A DNA stretch of 64,000 nucleotides from an uncultured Acidobacteriia bacterium (GCA_903851195.1 CAINNJ010000057.1:1-64000), one strand, 5' to 3'. Shown: positions 8,768 through 18,981, counted from the stretch's first letter. Made by a program: numbers and translations. Notes: generated from the letters alone by a model not told the origin.

Positions 8768-9673
8768 CTATTGCTTGCCTTCTTTGGCGTGCAGTTCGTC
8801 GAGCTTCTTCTTCAGATACTCCTGGTATTCCTTCTTCAGCGCGGGATCCCGGGGCGTGGTGTAAATATCGCTCGACTTGTACTTACTGGTCTCGTGAAGG
8901 AACTTGTCCTGCGTCCAGTCGTCGTGGATATGCAGCGTTTCCGAGTTGGTGAGGATCTTCTGCACCAGATGCGGCGGCACGAAGTAGACGCCTTCGCGGT
9001 CGCCGAAAACAACGTCGCCAGGCAGCACGGTCGCCTGCCCGATGCGGATCGGAACATTGATGCCGGTGATCATCACTTCCTGCGAGATCGGCGTGGGATG
9101 AACGCCGCGGAAGTAAGCGCCCATGTCGAGCGGGAAGATGCCATCGAGATCGCGGATCGCGCCATCCACCACCATGCCGCGATGCGTCACCGCATTGATA
9201 TACGTGGCCAGGTTGTCGCCCACCAGCGTGCCGCCCTCGATTTTGCCGAAGATATCGGCCACCAGGACGTCGCCTTCCTGCAACATGTCGAGCGCCCGCT
9301 GATTGCCGTTGTCGCGCAGGCCCTTCGCTTTCGCGTCGGCCTCGTTGGGTCCTTTGATGTCGGGCCGGGTGGGCATGAACTGAACCGTGAAGGCGCGGCC
9401 GATGAGCTTCTTCTCCGGGTGGAGAATGCGGAAATCGCCTTCGTACTGATTCTTGTAACCCTCACCCGGAAGGACGGCCCAGATCTCCTCGGCGGAGAGG
9501 CCGTCCATCTTCTTCATCGACTTCTCATCCACCGTGGGCCGGCCGTCGGGGAAGCGCTCCCCCTTCCAGCTCTCGGTGTACTTCATCAGTTGTTCGCGCG
9601 TCAGGGTGGCCACCTGCGCGGAAGCGGAGGCGCATGCTGCCAGCAGGAGAACGCCGGCGATCTTTCTGCTCAT
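8768..9673 (-). CDS. Secreted RraA-like (dimethylmenaquinone methyltransferase-like) protein
   Basis: A protein of 301 residues from the ATG at 9673; a TTG six bases earlier is less likely. The N-terminus is an export signal with a possible lipobox (LAAC, Cys14) or a signal peptidase I site after ASA. The body belongs to the RraA / HMG-aldolase fold family: GDNLATYINAVTHRG, then VVDGAIRDLDGI with the Arg-Asp pair that binds metal and substrate in the aldolases, then LPGDVVFGDREGVYFVP. The family includes 4-hydroxy-4-methyl-2-oxoglutarate aldolases and RNase E inhibitors; older annotations as a menaquinone methyltransferase are wrong. An exported version is common in acidobacteria and its substrate is unknown. 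It lies 18 bp after pgk. Confidence 0.85.
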   Translation of the reverse strand: MSRKIAGVLLLAACASASAQVATLTREQLMKYTESWKGERFPDGRPTVDEKSMKKMDGLSAEEIWAVLPGEGYKNQYEGDFRILHPEKKLIGRAFTVQFMPTRPDIKGPNEADAKAKGLRDNGNQRALDMLQEGDVLVADIFGKIEGGTLVGDNLATYINAVTHRGMVVDGAIRDLDGIFPLDMGAYFRGVHPTPISQEVMITGINVPIRIGQATVLPGDVVFGDREGVYFVPPHLVQKILTNSETLHIHDDWTQDKFLHETSKYKSSDIYTTPRDPALKKEYQEYLKKKLDELHAKEGKQ

Positions 9674-9691
9674 GCGCAATACTCTATCGCA

Positions 9692-10861
9692 CTACTTATC
9701 GGTGAGGGCGGCGACGCCGGGCAGTTCGATGCCGGACAGGAATTCGAGCGACGCGCCGCCACCCGTGGAGACGTGCGTGATCTTGCTGGTGACGCCGGCG
9801 CTCTTGATCGCCTTCTCGGAATCGCCGCCGCCCACCACGGAAATGGCCCCGGAAGCCGCCACGGCTTTGGCGAGCGACACGGTCCCGTGGTCGAAGGGCG
9901 GCATCTCGAACACGCCCATCGGGCCGTTCCAGATGATGGTCTTCGCGGAAGCGATGATGCCTTCGTACTCGGCGATCGTCTTCTCGCCGATATCGAGCGC
10001 CATCTTGTCGGCGGGAATCTCCGTGACGGTCTCGTGCTCGGCGCCCGCCTTGAACTCGGCCGAAACGACGTGATCCACAGGCAGAACCAGTTTGTCGCCG
10101 TATTCAGCGAGCAGTCTGGCGGCGAGTTCGACCTTGTCGTCCTCGACCAGAGATTTGCCCGTCGCGTGGCCCTGCGACTTCAGGAACGTATAGGCCATGG
10201 CGCCGCCGATCAGAACCTTATCCACGACCTTCGCGAGGTTCTCGATCACCTCGATCTTGTCGGACACTTTCGCCCCGCCAAGGATAGCCACGCAGGGACG
10301 TTCCGGCGTGGTGGTGGCCATGCCGAGATACTTCAGCTCCTGGTCCATCAGAAGTCCGGCGGCCGCCTGGCTGACATATTGGATCATGCCGACCGTGGAC
10401 GCATGGGCGCGGTGGGCCGAACCGAACGCATCGTTCACGTAAACGTCACAGAGTTTCGCGAGCTTTTCGGAGAACGCCGGGTCGTTGGCTTCTTCCTCGG
10501 CGTGGAAACGCAGGTTCTCGAGGAGCAGCACTTCACCCGGTTGGGGGAGCATGGCTTCCACTTCGGGGCCGACGCAATCCGGCGCGAGTTTCACGGGCTT
10601 GCCGAGCAGTTCCTGCAGTTTCGCGGCGATCGGCTTCATGCTCATTTCGGCATTGGGCTTGCCCTTCGGGCGGCCGAGATGCGAAGCGAGAATCACGCCC
10701 GCGCCCTGTTCGAGAGCGTAATTGATGGTGGGGAGAGACGCGCGGATGCGCTTGTCGCTGGTGATCTCCTGGCCCGCGTTGGCGAGGGGCACATTGAAAT
10801 CCACGCGGATGAAGACGCGCTTGCCGGAAAGGTCGAGATCTTTGATGGAAAGTTTAGCCAT
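9692..10861 (-). CDS. pgk: Phosphoglycerate kinase
   Basis: A protein of 389 residues, full length for bacterial PGK. It converts 1,3-bisphosphoglycerate and ADP to 3-phosphoglycerate and ATP in glycolysis, and runs in reverse in gluconeogenesis. Signatures include the N-terminal [26 protein letters not shown], the hinge [14 protein letters not shown], the nucleotide loop [11 protein letters not shown] and the C-terminal [10 protein letters not shown] with STGGGASLE. It sits 52 bp downstream of the propeller-GGDEF gene and 18 bp upstream of the secreted RraA-like gene on the same strand. A gap partner is not next to it. Confidence 0.98.
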   Translation of the reverse strand: MAKLSIKDLDLSGKRVFIRVDFNVPLANAGQEITSDKRIRASLPTINYALEQGAGVILASHLGRPKGKPNAEMSMKPIAAKLQELLGKPVKLAPDCVGPEVEAMLPQPGEVLLLENLRFHAEEEANDPAFSEKLAKLCDVYVNDAFGSAHRAHASTVGMIQYVSQAAAGLLMDQELKYLGMATTTPERPCVAILGGAKVSDKIEVIENLAKVVDKVLIGGAMAYTFLKSQGHATGKSLVEDDKVELAARLLAEYGDKLVLPVDHVVSAEFKAGAEHETVTEIPADKMALDIGEKTIAEYEGIIASAKTIIWNGPMGVFEMPPFDHGTVSLAKAVAASGAISVVGGGDSEKAIKSAGVTSKITHVSTGGGASLEFLSGIELPGVAALTDK

Positions 10862-10912
10862 GAGATGAAATTCGAGCTTAGCAAAAGGGGTGGGCGTGAG
10901 GCGGGTGCCGTC

Positions 10913-13849
10913 TCAGAACGCGGCGCTGGCGATTTCGCGCAGGGGCTCGACCCGATTCCGTCCGTTCCGTTTCGCCCGGTAGAGCGCATGGTCGGCGGCG
11001 GCGATCAGCGCATCGGGCTGCGCGTCGCGTTCCCCCGTCGCCGTGGAGAAGCCGACGCTGATCGTGAGGTAAGGCGCCACCGGGGACGCCGGGTGCGGCA
11101 GCCGGAGATCGGCGATGGCCAGACGCGCGGCCTACGCGAGACGTGCCGCGCCGTCGAAGTCGGTTTCCGGAAGGATCAGAGCGAATTCTTCCCCGCCGTA
11201 ACGCGCCGCGAGGTCCACCTGACGACGGGCGAGACGGTTGAGTTCCGCGGCGACCCGCGCCAGGCAGAGGTCGCCCTGCTGATGACCCAGCGAATCGTTG
11301 AGGGCCTTGAAATGGTCCACGTCGAGCAGCAGCAGGGAAACGGCGGAACCGGCTCTGGCCAGGCGCGCGCACTCCGCCCCCAGAGTTTCGTCGAAGACGC
11401 GGCGGTTCGCCAGACCCGTCAGGGGATCGAGGGAGGACAGGCGCAGCAGGTTTTCGTTGGCCAGCCGCAGGTCCTGCGTCCTTTCTTCGACGAGGCGCAC
11501 CAGTTCGCTTTCCCTTCGCGCCGCGCCCAGCATGCGGAATCGCAGCATAGCCACCGCTGTGAGCAGTGGCGCCAGAGCGCAAACGGCGATGAACCACCAG
11601 GCGCGGTACCACGGTGTCCGGATCTCGAACGCGAACTGGCCCGCCCCCCCGTTCCAGACGCCGTCGAGATCGCGGGCTTCCACCTCCAGTCGATAGCTTC
11701 CCGGGGCCAGTTCGGCAAACTCCAGTTCGCGTTGCGTGGTTTCTTTCCAGGCGGATTTGACCGGCCAGGCGGAATTGACAGGCGTCAGCCGATAGCGAAA
11801 GACGACCCCGCTTTGACGCGGCGCATTGAGCGCCGTGTAGCGGGCCGTGAGGGCATTGGACTGGATGTTGACCGATGGATTCGACTGCCCGGAGAGATCG
11901 AGGCGGCCCATCACGAGCCGGGTGAAGAACACCTGAAGAGGCAGGAGCGCCGCGGGGCGCGGACGCGGCCGGAAACGGGAGAGCCCGCCGCTGGTGCCGA
12001 TCCAGACCGTACCGTCCGCCTCCGCCGCGAACGCGTTCAGGTTGCAGTCGTCCCAGGCCAGACCGTCACTCGTATCGTAGTGGCCCCAACGGACACCATC
12101 CCAGATATCGACGCCCCGCTCGGTTCCGGCCCAGAGCTTTCCGGCCGCGTCGAAGCCGAGGAAATAGACGAGTCCGTTGGTGCCTGCCCGCTGGATTCCC
12201 TTCTCGACCGACAGACCTTTCGGCGTCAGGGAAATACGGTCGATTCCGCCGCCGTGGCGATAGCCAACCCAGACCTTCCCGTCCGGGCCGACGCAGACGG
12301 CAAGCACCGCCAGACCACTCAGGCCGTCGGCCTGTGTGTATTTGTTCCAGTGCCCGTCCACGTTGACGAAAAGACCTTCGGCGCTGCCCGCCCAGAGCGT
12401 GCCGTCGGCGCCCTCCGCGATCGACCAGAAGCGGGTTGCGGGCACCTCCTCAATCCGCGAAAAGGCGCGGTAAGGAGCTTTGGCCACAAACAGGCCCTTT
12501 TCGGTGGCGGCCCACACCTGTTGCCTGCGGTCGAGCCGGACGGTATAAGCGAACATGTTCGTCAGGCCCCGCGACTGGTCAAACCACTCGACCGCGCCGG
12601 TGCCTGCATGAACTCTGGCGATGCCGCGAGTCTCGGTGCCCACCCAAAGATCCCCGCCGGGCGCCTGCCTCACGCTGTGAACCGGGAAATCGACGAGGCC
12701 GGGCATGCCCTTCCAGACGATGCGGGAGTTTTGCCGGGTTCCGCAAAACAACCCCGCTTCGGTACCCGCGCAGAGCGACCCGTTCGGCCGGGGGAGAACT
12801 TCATAGACAACATCGCTGGGCAGGCCGCTCGACTCCGTGTAGCTCGTCCATTCCCGGTAGCCCTGCCAGCGAGCGAGGCCCCGGCCCGCGAGACCGATCC
12901 AGAGAGACTGCTGGCGATCCTCGAAGGCGGCGTAAACGGTGCCGTGGAGGCCGGAGGCGCCGTCGATTTTTCGCCAGCCGGTTTCGTCCCGGATGAGCAG
13001 TCCCTTCGAGGAGGGGAGCAGGATTCTCCCGTCGGAATCGACCATTGGAACAGATGCCAGAGTTTCGGGTGGAACGGGCGAGTCCGGTCGTCGAAATCTG
13101 GTTTGGCCTCGCGGCAGCTCGAAAACCCCCAGGTTTTTTCCCCGGACCCAGAGATTGCCCGCGCCGTCTTTGCGGATGACCAGCCAGGTTCCCTGGGGCA
13201 GAGCGCTGTCCGCGCCCATCACGGTTGTCCCGCTCTGGTCCATCCGGCAGAGTTGAAGGCCGCAGCCATACCAGAGGGCGTTACCATCCGGGAACACGCC
13301 GTAGGCTTCCGGGCCGGATGTGCCGGGCACCTGGGGCAGATGCCGAACGGCGAAAGACTTGCGGCCCGGTTCGAGGGAGAGTTGCACGAGGCCGGAACTG
13401 GCTCCGACGAACGTGTGGCCTTTCCCGTCGGACTGGATTCCCTGCGCCCAGTTGACGGTCACGTCGTCGTTCGGTTTTTGCCGGAGGGCAAGTTTTTCGA
13501 AATGGTTGCCATTGAGGTTATAGAGACCAAAATCCCCGCCGACGAGCAGGGATCCGTCCGGCGCATCTCCAAAGGCGACGCCCGAGTTGGCGGGAATTCC
13601 CTGGGAAGGGCCAAAGGCCTCGAAACGTTCGCCGTCGAAACGAAACAGACCGTTTTCCGTGCTGACCCAGACGAAGCCGGTGCGGTCCTGGTAAATCTGC
13701 CGGACCGCGAGATTGGTGAGCCCTTCGGCGACGCCGAGATAGCGGAAATGGTAGTCCTGCGCCCGTGTCACCGGGCAGGCAAAAAGGAATGCCAGGACGG
13801 CAAAGGTTCGCGCGCCGGAACGCCGGCGAGAACTCAGAACCGGAGGCAA
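10913..13849 (-). pseudogene. Two-component-type propeller / Y_Y_Y / GGDEF diguanylate cyclase with an in-frame TAG
   Basis: Reading from a TTG at 13849 (GAGG seven bases upstream, in-frame TGA just before), the frame gives a signal peptide and about 14 blades of ligand-regulated propeller (repeats such as DRTGFVWVSTENGLFRF). A Y_Y_Y domain lies near residues 690-755, then one membrane helix (residues 757-778) and a GGDEF domain with an intact GGEEF active site at residues 885-889. The frame stops at a TAG at plus-strand 11132-11134. The same frame then continues without shift for 72 codons to a TGA at 10913-10915. That stretch encodes the missing end of the GGDEF fold, including LTISVGFSTATG and ADHALYRAKRNGRNRV. 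So one base change (probably GAG to TAG) or a sequencing error splits an otherwise intact cyclic-di-GMP synthase. If the stop is real, the cyclase lacks its last strands and is probably inactive. Confidence 0.85.
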
Positions 13850-14002
13850 CCACGGACCTCACGCAGCGTTGGGGAGAGGATCTGGCCGGTGAACGGCACG
13901 GTGCCTGTAGTTTACGACACAACTTGACGATCTGGTTAGAGATTCCGTTCCGGTGCAGGCGGCGCCGCCGCCGGGAGCGGACCTATATGATGGTGGATCC
14001 TC

Positions 14003-15730
14003 ATGTCGCACAAGAAAAAACCTGAAGACCTCCGCAGTTTTCGCTGGTTCGGCCCGGACAATATGCGGGGGTTCAGCCACCGGTCGCGGATGAAACAGCT
14101 GGGATTCCGGCAGGAGGACTTCACGGGGCGGCCGGTGATCGCGATCGTCAACACCTGGAGCGAGATCAACCCGTGTCATGCGCATCTGCGGGAGCGCGCG
14201 GAGGCGGTGAAGAAGGGCGTCTGGAAGGCGGGTGGCTTTCCGGTGGAGATCCCCGCGTTTTCCGTCAGCGAGACGTACGCGAAACCGAGTCCCATGCTGT
14301 ATAGAAATCTGCTCTCGATGGACACGGAAGAGTCCCTGCGGAGTTTGCCGGTGGATGGCGCGGTGCTGATGGGCGGCTGCGACAAGACAACGCCGGGGCT
14401 GCTGATGGGCGCGATCAGCATGGATTTGCCGGCCATCTATCTGCCCGCCGGACCGATGCTGCGCGGCAACTGGAACGGGCAGCCGCTGGGGAGCGGGACC
14501 GACCTGTGGAAGTTCTGGACGGAGCGCTGCGCCGGCACGATCACGGAAGACGACTGGATCGGTATCGAGAACGGCATCGCGCGGTCGCCCGGGTTCTGCA
14601 TGACGATGGGCACGGCGGCGACGATGACGGCGGTGGCGGAGGCGCTGGGCTTTACGCTGCCGGGCGCGTCGTCCATACCGGCCACCGATTCGAACCATGT
14701 GCGGATGGCGATAAACTGCGGGGAGCGGGCGGTCGAGATGGTGTGGGACGACTGGAAGCCGTCGGACTTTCTGACGCTGCAGTCGTTTGAGAACGCGATT
14801 GCGGTGGATATGGCGATCGGGGGGTCGACGAACGCGTTCATTCATCTGGCGGCGCTGGCGGGGCGGTGCGGGCTGAAGCTGGAAATGAACACGTTCGACG
14901 AGATTGCGCGGCGGGTGCCGGTGGTGGCGGATATCCGGCCTTCGGGGCGATTCCTGATGGAGGACTTCTTCTATGCGGGCGGACTGCGGGCGCTGATGAG
15001 TGAGATGAAAGACCTGCTGCACCTGGATGCCCTGACCGTGAACGGGGCGACGGTGGGGGCGAATCTGGAGGGGGCGCGGGTGCTGAATCCGGAGGTCATC
15101 CGGCCGCGCGAGAAGGCGCTGGTGGAGAGCGGCGGGACGGCGGTGCTGTACGGAAATCTGTGTCCGGACGGAGCGGTGATCAAGACTTCCGCGGCGAGCC
15201 CGGCGTTGCTGCGGCACACGGGTCCGGCGGTGGTGTTCAAAGACTATAACGACATGGACGCGCGGATTAACCGGGACGATCTGAATGTGACGGCGGATTC
15301 GGTGCTGGTGCTGCAGAACGCGGGACCGCTGGGCGGGCCGGGCATGCCGGAGTGGGGAATGCTGCCGATTCCGAAGAAGCTGCTGCCGGCCGGGGTGCGC
15401 GATATGGTGCGGATTTCCGACGCGCGGATGAGCGGGACGGCTTACGGGACGTGCGTGCTGCATGTGTCGCCGGAGAGTTTCGTGGGCGGGCCGCTGGCGC
15501 TGGTGCGGGAGGGCGATCTGATCTCGCTCGACGTGGAGAAGCGGCGGCTGGATCTGCTGGTGCCGGATGAGGAACTGGCGGCGCGGCGGGCCGCGTGGGT
15601 CAAGCCGGCGCCGAAGTATGCGCGCGGTTATATGGCTCTTTATGCCGAGCGGGTGACCCAGGCGCATCGGGGCTGCGATTTCGATTTTCTGGATCAGAAA
15701 CTTCCGACGCCGGAGCCGGAAATTCACTAA
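14003..15730 (+). CDS. IlvD/Edd-family sugar-acid dehydratase (L-arabinonate dehydratase-like)
   Basis: A protein of 575 residues. The three cysteines expected to hold the iron-sulphur cluster in this family are present at Cys58 (INPCHAHL), Cys126 (GGCDKTTP) and Cys199 (GFCMTMGTA). The length, the N-terminal SFRWFG and the GGSTNAFIHL motif fit the aldonic-acid branch (L-arabinonate, D-xylonate or D-galactonate dehydratases) better than dihydroxy-acid dehydratase or 6-phosphogluconate dehydratase. It removes water from a sugar acid to give a 2-keto-3-deoxy acid. The enolase-superfamily gene 2.4 kb further on would act on similar substrates, so this may be a sugar-acid locus. The exact substrate is not predictable. 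The ATG at 14003 follows a weak GGTGGA site. Confidence 0.9.
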   Translation: MSHKKKPEDLRSFRWFGPDNMRGFSHRSRMKQLGFRQEDFTGRPVIAIVNTWSEINPCHAHLRERAEAVKKGVWKAGGFPVEIPAFSVSETYAKPSPMLYRNLLSMDTEESLRSLPVDGAVLMGGCDKTTPGLLMGAISMDLPAIYLPAGPMLRGNWNGQPLGSGTDLWKFWTERCAGTITEDDWIGIENGIARSPGFCMTMGTAATMTAVAEALGFTLPGASSIPATDSNHVRMAINCGERAVEMVWDDWKPSDFLTLQSFENAIAVDMAIGGSTNAFIHLAALAGRCGLKLEMNTFDEIARRVPVVADIRPSGRFLMEDFFYAGGLRALMSEMKDLLHLDALTVNGATVGANLEGARVLNPEVIRPREKALVESGGTAVLYGNLCPDGAVIKTSAASPALLRHTGPAVVFKDYNDMDARINRDDLNVTADSVLVLQNAGPLGGPGMPEWGMLPIPKKLLPAGVRDMVRISDARMSGTAYGTCVLHVSPESFVGGPLALVREGDLISLDVEKRRLDLLVPDEELAARRAAWVKPAPKYARGYMALYAERVTQAHRGCDFDFLDQKLPTPEPEIH

Positions 15731-15762
15731 AACTCTCGCGGCTCTCTGCCGATAAGAGGTTT

Positions 15763-16386
15763 GTGAGCATCTCTCTTCAGTCGGTTCTGAGTCAGGCGCT
15801 GCAGGGCGCGGGTTTGACGTCCGTCGCTTCGGGCGGGTTGTCAGGTGTGGTTTCGGGCCTGAGTTCGGGCGGGAACAGCGTGGCAGCGGCCGGGCCGGTT
15901 TCGGATAGCCCGCAGTTATCGCCGCTGGCGAAGTTGCTGAGTACGCTGCAACAGTTGCAGCAGTCGGACCCGGCGAAGTATCAGCAGGTGACGCAGCAGA
16001 TTGCGGCCAACCTGACGACGGCGGCCAATACGGCGACTTCGCAGGGGAATACGGCGGCGGCGAGCCGGCTGACGCAACTGGCGACGGACTTTGGGAATGC
16101 TTCGAAGACGGGGCAGTTGCCGGATATTCAGAATCTGGCGAAGGCGGTGGGCCACGGCGGCGGGCACCACCATCACGCTCGCCCGGCGGGAGCGGATCCG
16201 GACGGGGACGGGAGTTCGGGCGCGGCGTCCGGCAGCAGTGCCGGCGGGGCTTTGAGTGCGCTCCTGTCGGCTTTGCGGGCGCAGAACGCACAGGGAGATT
16301 CTTCCGCGTCTCCGTCGGGCGGTGATGGTCTGAATCCCCTGCAGATCATCGGGGATACGTTGAAGCAGGCCGGGGTGACGCTGTAA
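15763..16386 (+). CDS. Ala/Gly/Ser-rich protein with a histidine tract, unknown function
   Basis: A protein of 207 residues from a GTG at 15763. AGAGG sits only three bases upstream, a short spacing, but no other in-frame start is better. There is no signal peptide. Residues 45-120 are a Gln-rich helical region (STLQQLQQSDPAKYQQV) ending in LATDFGNASKTGQLPDIQNL. A metal-binding-looking tract GHGGGHHHH follows, then a Gly/Ser-rich linker and a short amphipathic C-terminus. Similar proteins of unknown role occur in acidobacteria. It lies 32 bp after the dehydratase but has no evident link to it. Function unknown. Confidence 0.6.
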   Translation: MSISLQSVLSQALQGAGLTSVASGGLSGVVSGLSSGGNSVAAAGPVSDSPQLSPLAKLLSTLQQLQQSDPAKYQQVTQQIAANLTTAANTATSQGNTAAASRLTQLATDFGNASKTGQLPDIQNLAKAVGHGGGHHHHARPAGADPDGDGSSGAASGSSAGGALSALLSALRAQNAQGDSSASPSGGDGLNPLQIIGDTLKQAGVTL

Positions 16387-16445
16387 TGTCACTCCGTAAT
16401 TGAGAGCGGCTGGACGGGCGCATACAATGGCTCGGGGAGATTTGC

Positions 16446-17723
16446 ATGACTCGACCGTTGTCCCGGCGTGGATTCGTGGGAGCTTTGGCTGCTTCGCCCT
16501 TGTTAGGGGCGCCCTTATGGGCGCCGGAAAAGGTGTGGGCGGCGGAAAAGAAAAGATACAAGATCCACGACGTGCAGTGCATGGTGCTCACGGGGCCTCG
16601 CACGTACGTGCTGGTGAAGGTCACGGCGGACGACGGGACTTACGGGATCGCGGAGGCGTACGGGACTCCGGCGATCGGGACGAAGGAACAGATCCTCGAA
16701 CTGAAGCCGTTTCTGGTGGGCAAGGATCCGCTGGAGATCGACACCCTCTACACGACGATGGGGGAGGGCGGGAAGAGTCTCAGCGGGACGCGGACGGATG
16801 GCTCGGCGCATAACCTGATGCGCGCGGCCAGCGGCATCGAGATGGCGTTGTGGGATCTCGCGGGTAAACTGCTGGGGCAACCCGTCACGACGCTGCTGGG
16901 CGGGAAGTTTCGGGAGAAGGTGCGGGTCTACGATCACGAGGCGCCGCGCAACATGCTCGATAAGGCGTCGTGCCGGGAATGGGCGGCGAAGGTGAAGGCG
17001 GACAAGAGCGGCTTCACGGCGCATAAGTTCGGCTTTCCGCATACCAGTCAGGCCGAGGACAAAGGCCGGGATACGGGGAATCGCACGCTGTCCACCAAAG
17101 AGGTGATGCAGCTGGGCAAGGGCTTCGAGAACTGCCGGGAGGCGGTGGGCTGGGATCACGACATCATGGTCCATTGCCACTGGGAGTATGACCTGCGGAC
17201 GGCGATCCAGATCGCGGAGGCGGTGGCGCCGATCAAGCCGCTGTGGCTGGAGGATCCGTTGTCGGTGGACTACACGGATTCGTGGAAGCGCCTGGTGGCG
17301 AGTTCGCGGGTGCCGATCTGCACGGGCGAGAACCTGGAGCGGCGGCAGGGGTTCAAGGATTTCATCCTGAACCAGGGGGCGGATATTCTGAATCCCGATC
17401 TGCGGAACAGCGGCGGGTTCCTCGAGACGAAGCGGATTGCGGACATGGCGGATGTCTTCGGGCTGCCGATCTCCACGCACAACACCGGGAGTCAACTGCA
17501 TACGTGGGCGACGTGCCAGTGGGCGGGGTCGATCCGGGACTACATGACGTGCGAGACGGTGACCGGAACCGGCGGGTGGATGGATCAGTTGCTGGTGCTG
17601 GACGGCCCGTACATCCAGGACGGATTTATTCGCGTCAATACGACGAAGACGGGGCTCGGGGTGGATCTGAATCCCGATACCGTGAAGGCCCACCTGGCTC
17701 CCGGGGAAACCTGGTGGGCCTGA
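16446..17723 (+). CDS. Tat-exported enolase-superfamily enzyme (mandelate racemase / galactonate dehydratase-like)
   Basis: A protein of 425 residues with a twin-arginine-type signal (SRRGFVGAL, cleavage near WAAEK). The enolase-superfamily plan is clear. A capping domain lies at residues 36-145 (ending LWDLAGK, then LLGG), followed by a barrel with carboxylate ligands Glu269 (WLEDPLS) and Glu295 (CTGENL), and His345 in STHNTG. The strand that normally carries the first metal Asp reads VHCHWEYD, so His243 stands where Asp is usual while His245 aligns with the catalytic base; this may define a subgroup. The likely reaction is dehydration or epimerisation of a sugar acid in the periplasm. The start is the ATG at 16446 with GGGAGA upstream. 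Confidence 0.87.
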   Translation: MTRPLSRRGFVGALAASPLLGAPLWAPEKVWAAEKKRYKIHDVQCMVLTGPRTYVLVKVTADDGTYGIAEAYGTPAIGTKEQILELKPFLVGKDPLEIDTLYTTMGEGGKSLSGTRTDGSAHNLMRAASGIEMALWDLAGKLLGQPVTTLLGGKFREKVRVYDHEAPRNMLDKASCREWAAKVKADKSGFTAHKFGFPHTSQAEDKGRDTGNRTLSTKEVMQLGKGFENCREAVGWDHDIMVHCHWEYDLRTAIQIAEAVAPIKPLWLEDPLSVDYTDSWKRLVASSRVPICTGENLERRQGFKDFILNQGADILNPDLRNSGGFLETKRIADMADVFGLPISTHNTGSQLHTWATCQWAGSIRDYMTCETVTGTGGWMDQLLVLDGPYIQDGFIRVNTTKTGLGVDLNPDTVKAHLAPGETWWA

Positions 17724-17738
17724 GCGGCGCGGACCGGT

Positions 17739-18965
17739 TTACGGGTTGAGCCGGGAGACCTGATCGATAACGTATTTGCCCTCCACCGGTTTCTCTTTCG
17801 ACCAGTCGTGATAGATGTGGCAAGTGGAGCAACTGGCGCCGGCCGAGGCGCTGCCCGCCGCGTGGCACTGGCGGCAGACGCCGATGCCGGGCAGCAGGAC
17901 GTCCGCCGCAACCGTGCTGGTGGCGGCTTTCGCGTGGCAGGAGGCGCAGGTCAGTTCTTTGTGCGCGGAGTGATCGAAGGATCCCTTCGTAAACCAGCGG
18001 GCCGGTATGGCGGTGGGTGTGACGGCGGCTGTAGCGAAGCCTTGCGGGGCGGTGAACGTGTGGCAGCGGGTGCAGGTCTCTTCGAGGAGTTTCTTTTCCG
18101 CCGCGGCGACTTTGAAATCGACCCAGGCTTTGGCGGAGCCAGGCGCGCCGTCCTTACCCAGATCGCCGGGATGGGCGGCGATGTACTGCGTGAACTGAGC
18201 CTGGACGAACGGATGGACCACCTCGGGCTTGTCGTGCGGAGCGAGTTCGGTCAGCTTGTCGTCGATGGTGAGCGCGTGGCAGGGAAGACAGACCCCGGCA
18301 TAGGTGGGAATGGTGATGAGCGCGTGGGAGGATACGCGGCCGCCGCCTTTCGAGAGGTGTTGCGAGGCGGGCTGAGCGGTCTCGGCAGGGGCATGGCAGT
18401 CCGCGCATTTCTGGCTGAGTTCGCCGACGTGCTTCTGGTGATTGAAACGAAGGCCGGTCGCATCTTTGCTCGAGGCCTTCTTCGCAAATTCCGGGTGGTT
18501 CGCGAAGCTGTCGATTTTCGCGGCTACCGCGGGGACGCCGGTTTTCGTATGGAGATTCGCGTGGCACTGCAGACAGCCCGCGTCGATGCCGGCACTCAGG
18601 CGGACGTCGCCGCGGTGTTCGACATGGCAGGAGACGCAGGCCGGATTGAACGTTGCGGAGGCCTGGTGGACCGGGCCATCGTGACAGGCGGCGCACTGGC
18701 GGTCGTCGACCTTCTTGCCGATGCCGGCGCTGTCGCCGTGGCAGACGGCGCACTTCTTGCCGAGAAAAGCGTGAGCGGGCGTCAGCGCGCCCGAGGTGTA
18801 CGGCGTCTGGTTGCGGGCAACCGCGTAGATCCCGAGCCAGAGAAGGGCCACGAGAACCCCGGCGACGGTGAGGATCCGCCGCCACAGGGGGATGGGATAG
18901 AGCCGTTTCAGGTAGGTCCGATCCACCCTCTGGCCCAGATTTTTCGTCGTTCGGATGCGTGCCAT
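17739..18965 (-). CDS. Membrane-anchored 10-haem c-type cytochrome
   Basis: A protein of 408 residues with one N-terminal transmembrane helix (ILTVAGVLVALLWLGIYAVA, residues 31-50) and no clear cleavage site, then a periplasmic part. It has ten CxxCH haem-binding motifs (CAVCH, CAACH, CVSCH, CLQCH, CADCH, CLPCH, CTRCH, CASCH, CRQCH, CSTCH). The pattern resembles NapC/NrfB-like and cytochrome c3-type chains that wire electrons from the inner membrane into the periplasm. It is the last gene of a four-gene minus-strand operon that starts with the NuoE-NuoF fusion, 16 bp after the b-type membrane protein. Likely role: to take electrons from that protein and pass them to the cytochromes encoded by the divergent operon (inference). 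Confidence 0.92.
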   Translation of the reverse strand: MARIRTTKNLGQRVDRTYLKRLYPIPLWRRILTVAGVLVALLWLGIYAVARNQTPYTSGALTPAHAFLGKKCAVCHGDSAGIGKKVDDRQCAACHDGPVHQASATFNPACVSCHVEHRGDVRLSAGIDAGCLQCHANLHTKTGVPAVAAKIDSFANHPEFAKKASSKDATGLRFNHQKHVGELSQKCADCHAPAETAQPASQHLSKGGGRVSSHALITIPTYAGVCLPCHALTIDDKLTELAPHDKPEVVHPFVQAQFTQYIAAHPGDLGKDGAPGSAKAWVDFKVAAAEKKLLEETCTRCHTFTAPQGFATAAVTPTAIPARWFTKGSFDHSAHKELTCASCHAKAATSTVAADVLLPGIGVCRQCHAAGSASAGASCSTCHIYHDWSKEKPVEGKYVIDQVSRLNP

Positions 18966-18981
18966 GGTTCCGGAGTTGCCT

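Noticed and set aside
10216-10224. Possible DnaA box (TTATCCACG)
   Set aside because: A single near-match inside pgk; no cluster of boxes and no dnaA or dnaN. Not enough to call an origin despite the skew change.
6824-13927. Plus-strand open frame of 2367 codons
   Set aside because: It runs opposite to four well-supported minus-strand genes (kinase, RraA-like, pgk, propeller-GGDEF). High GC leaves few stops in this antisense frame; the product has no signal, repeats or domain.
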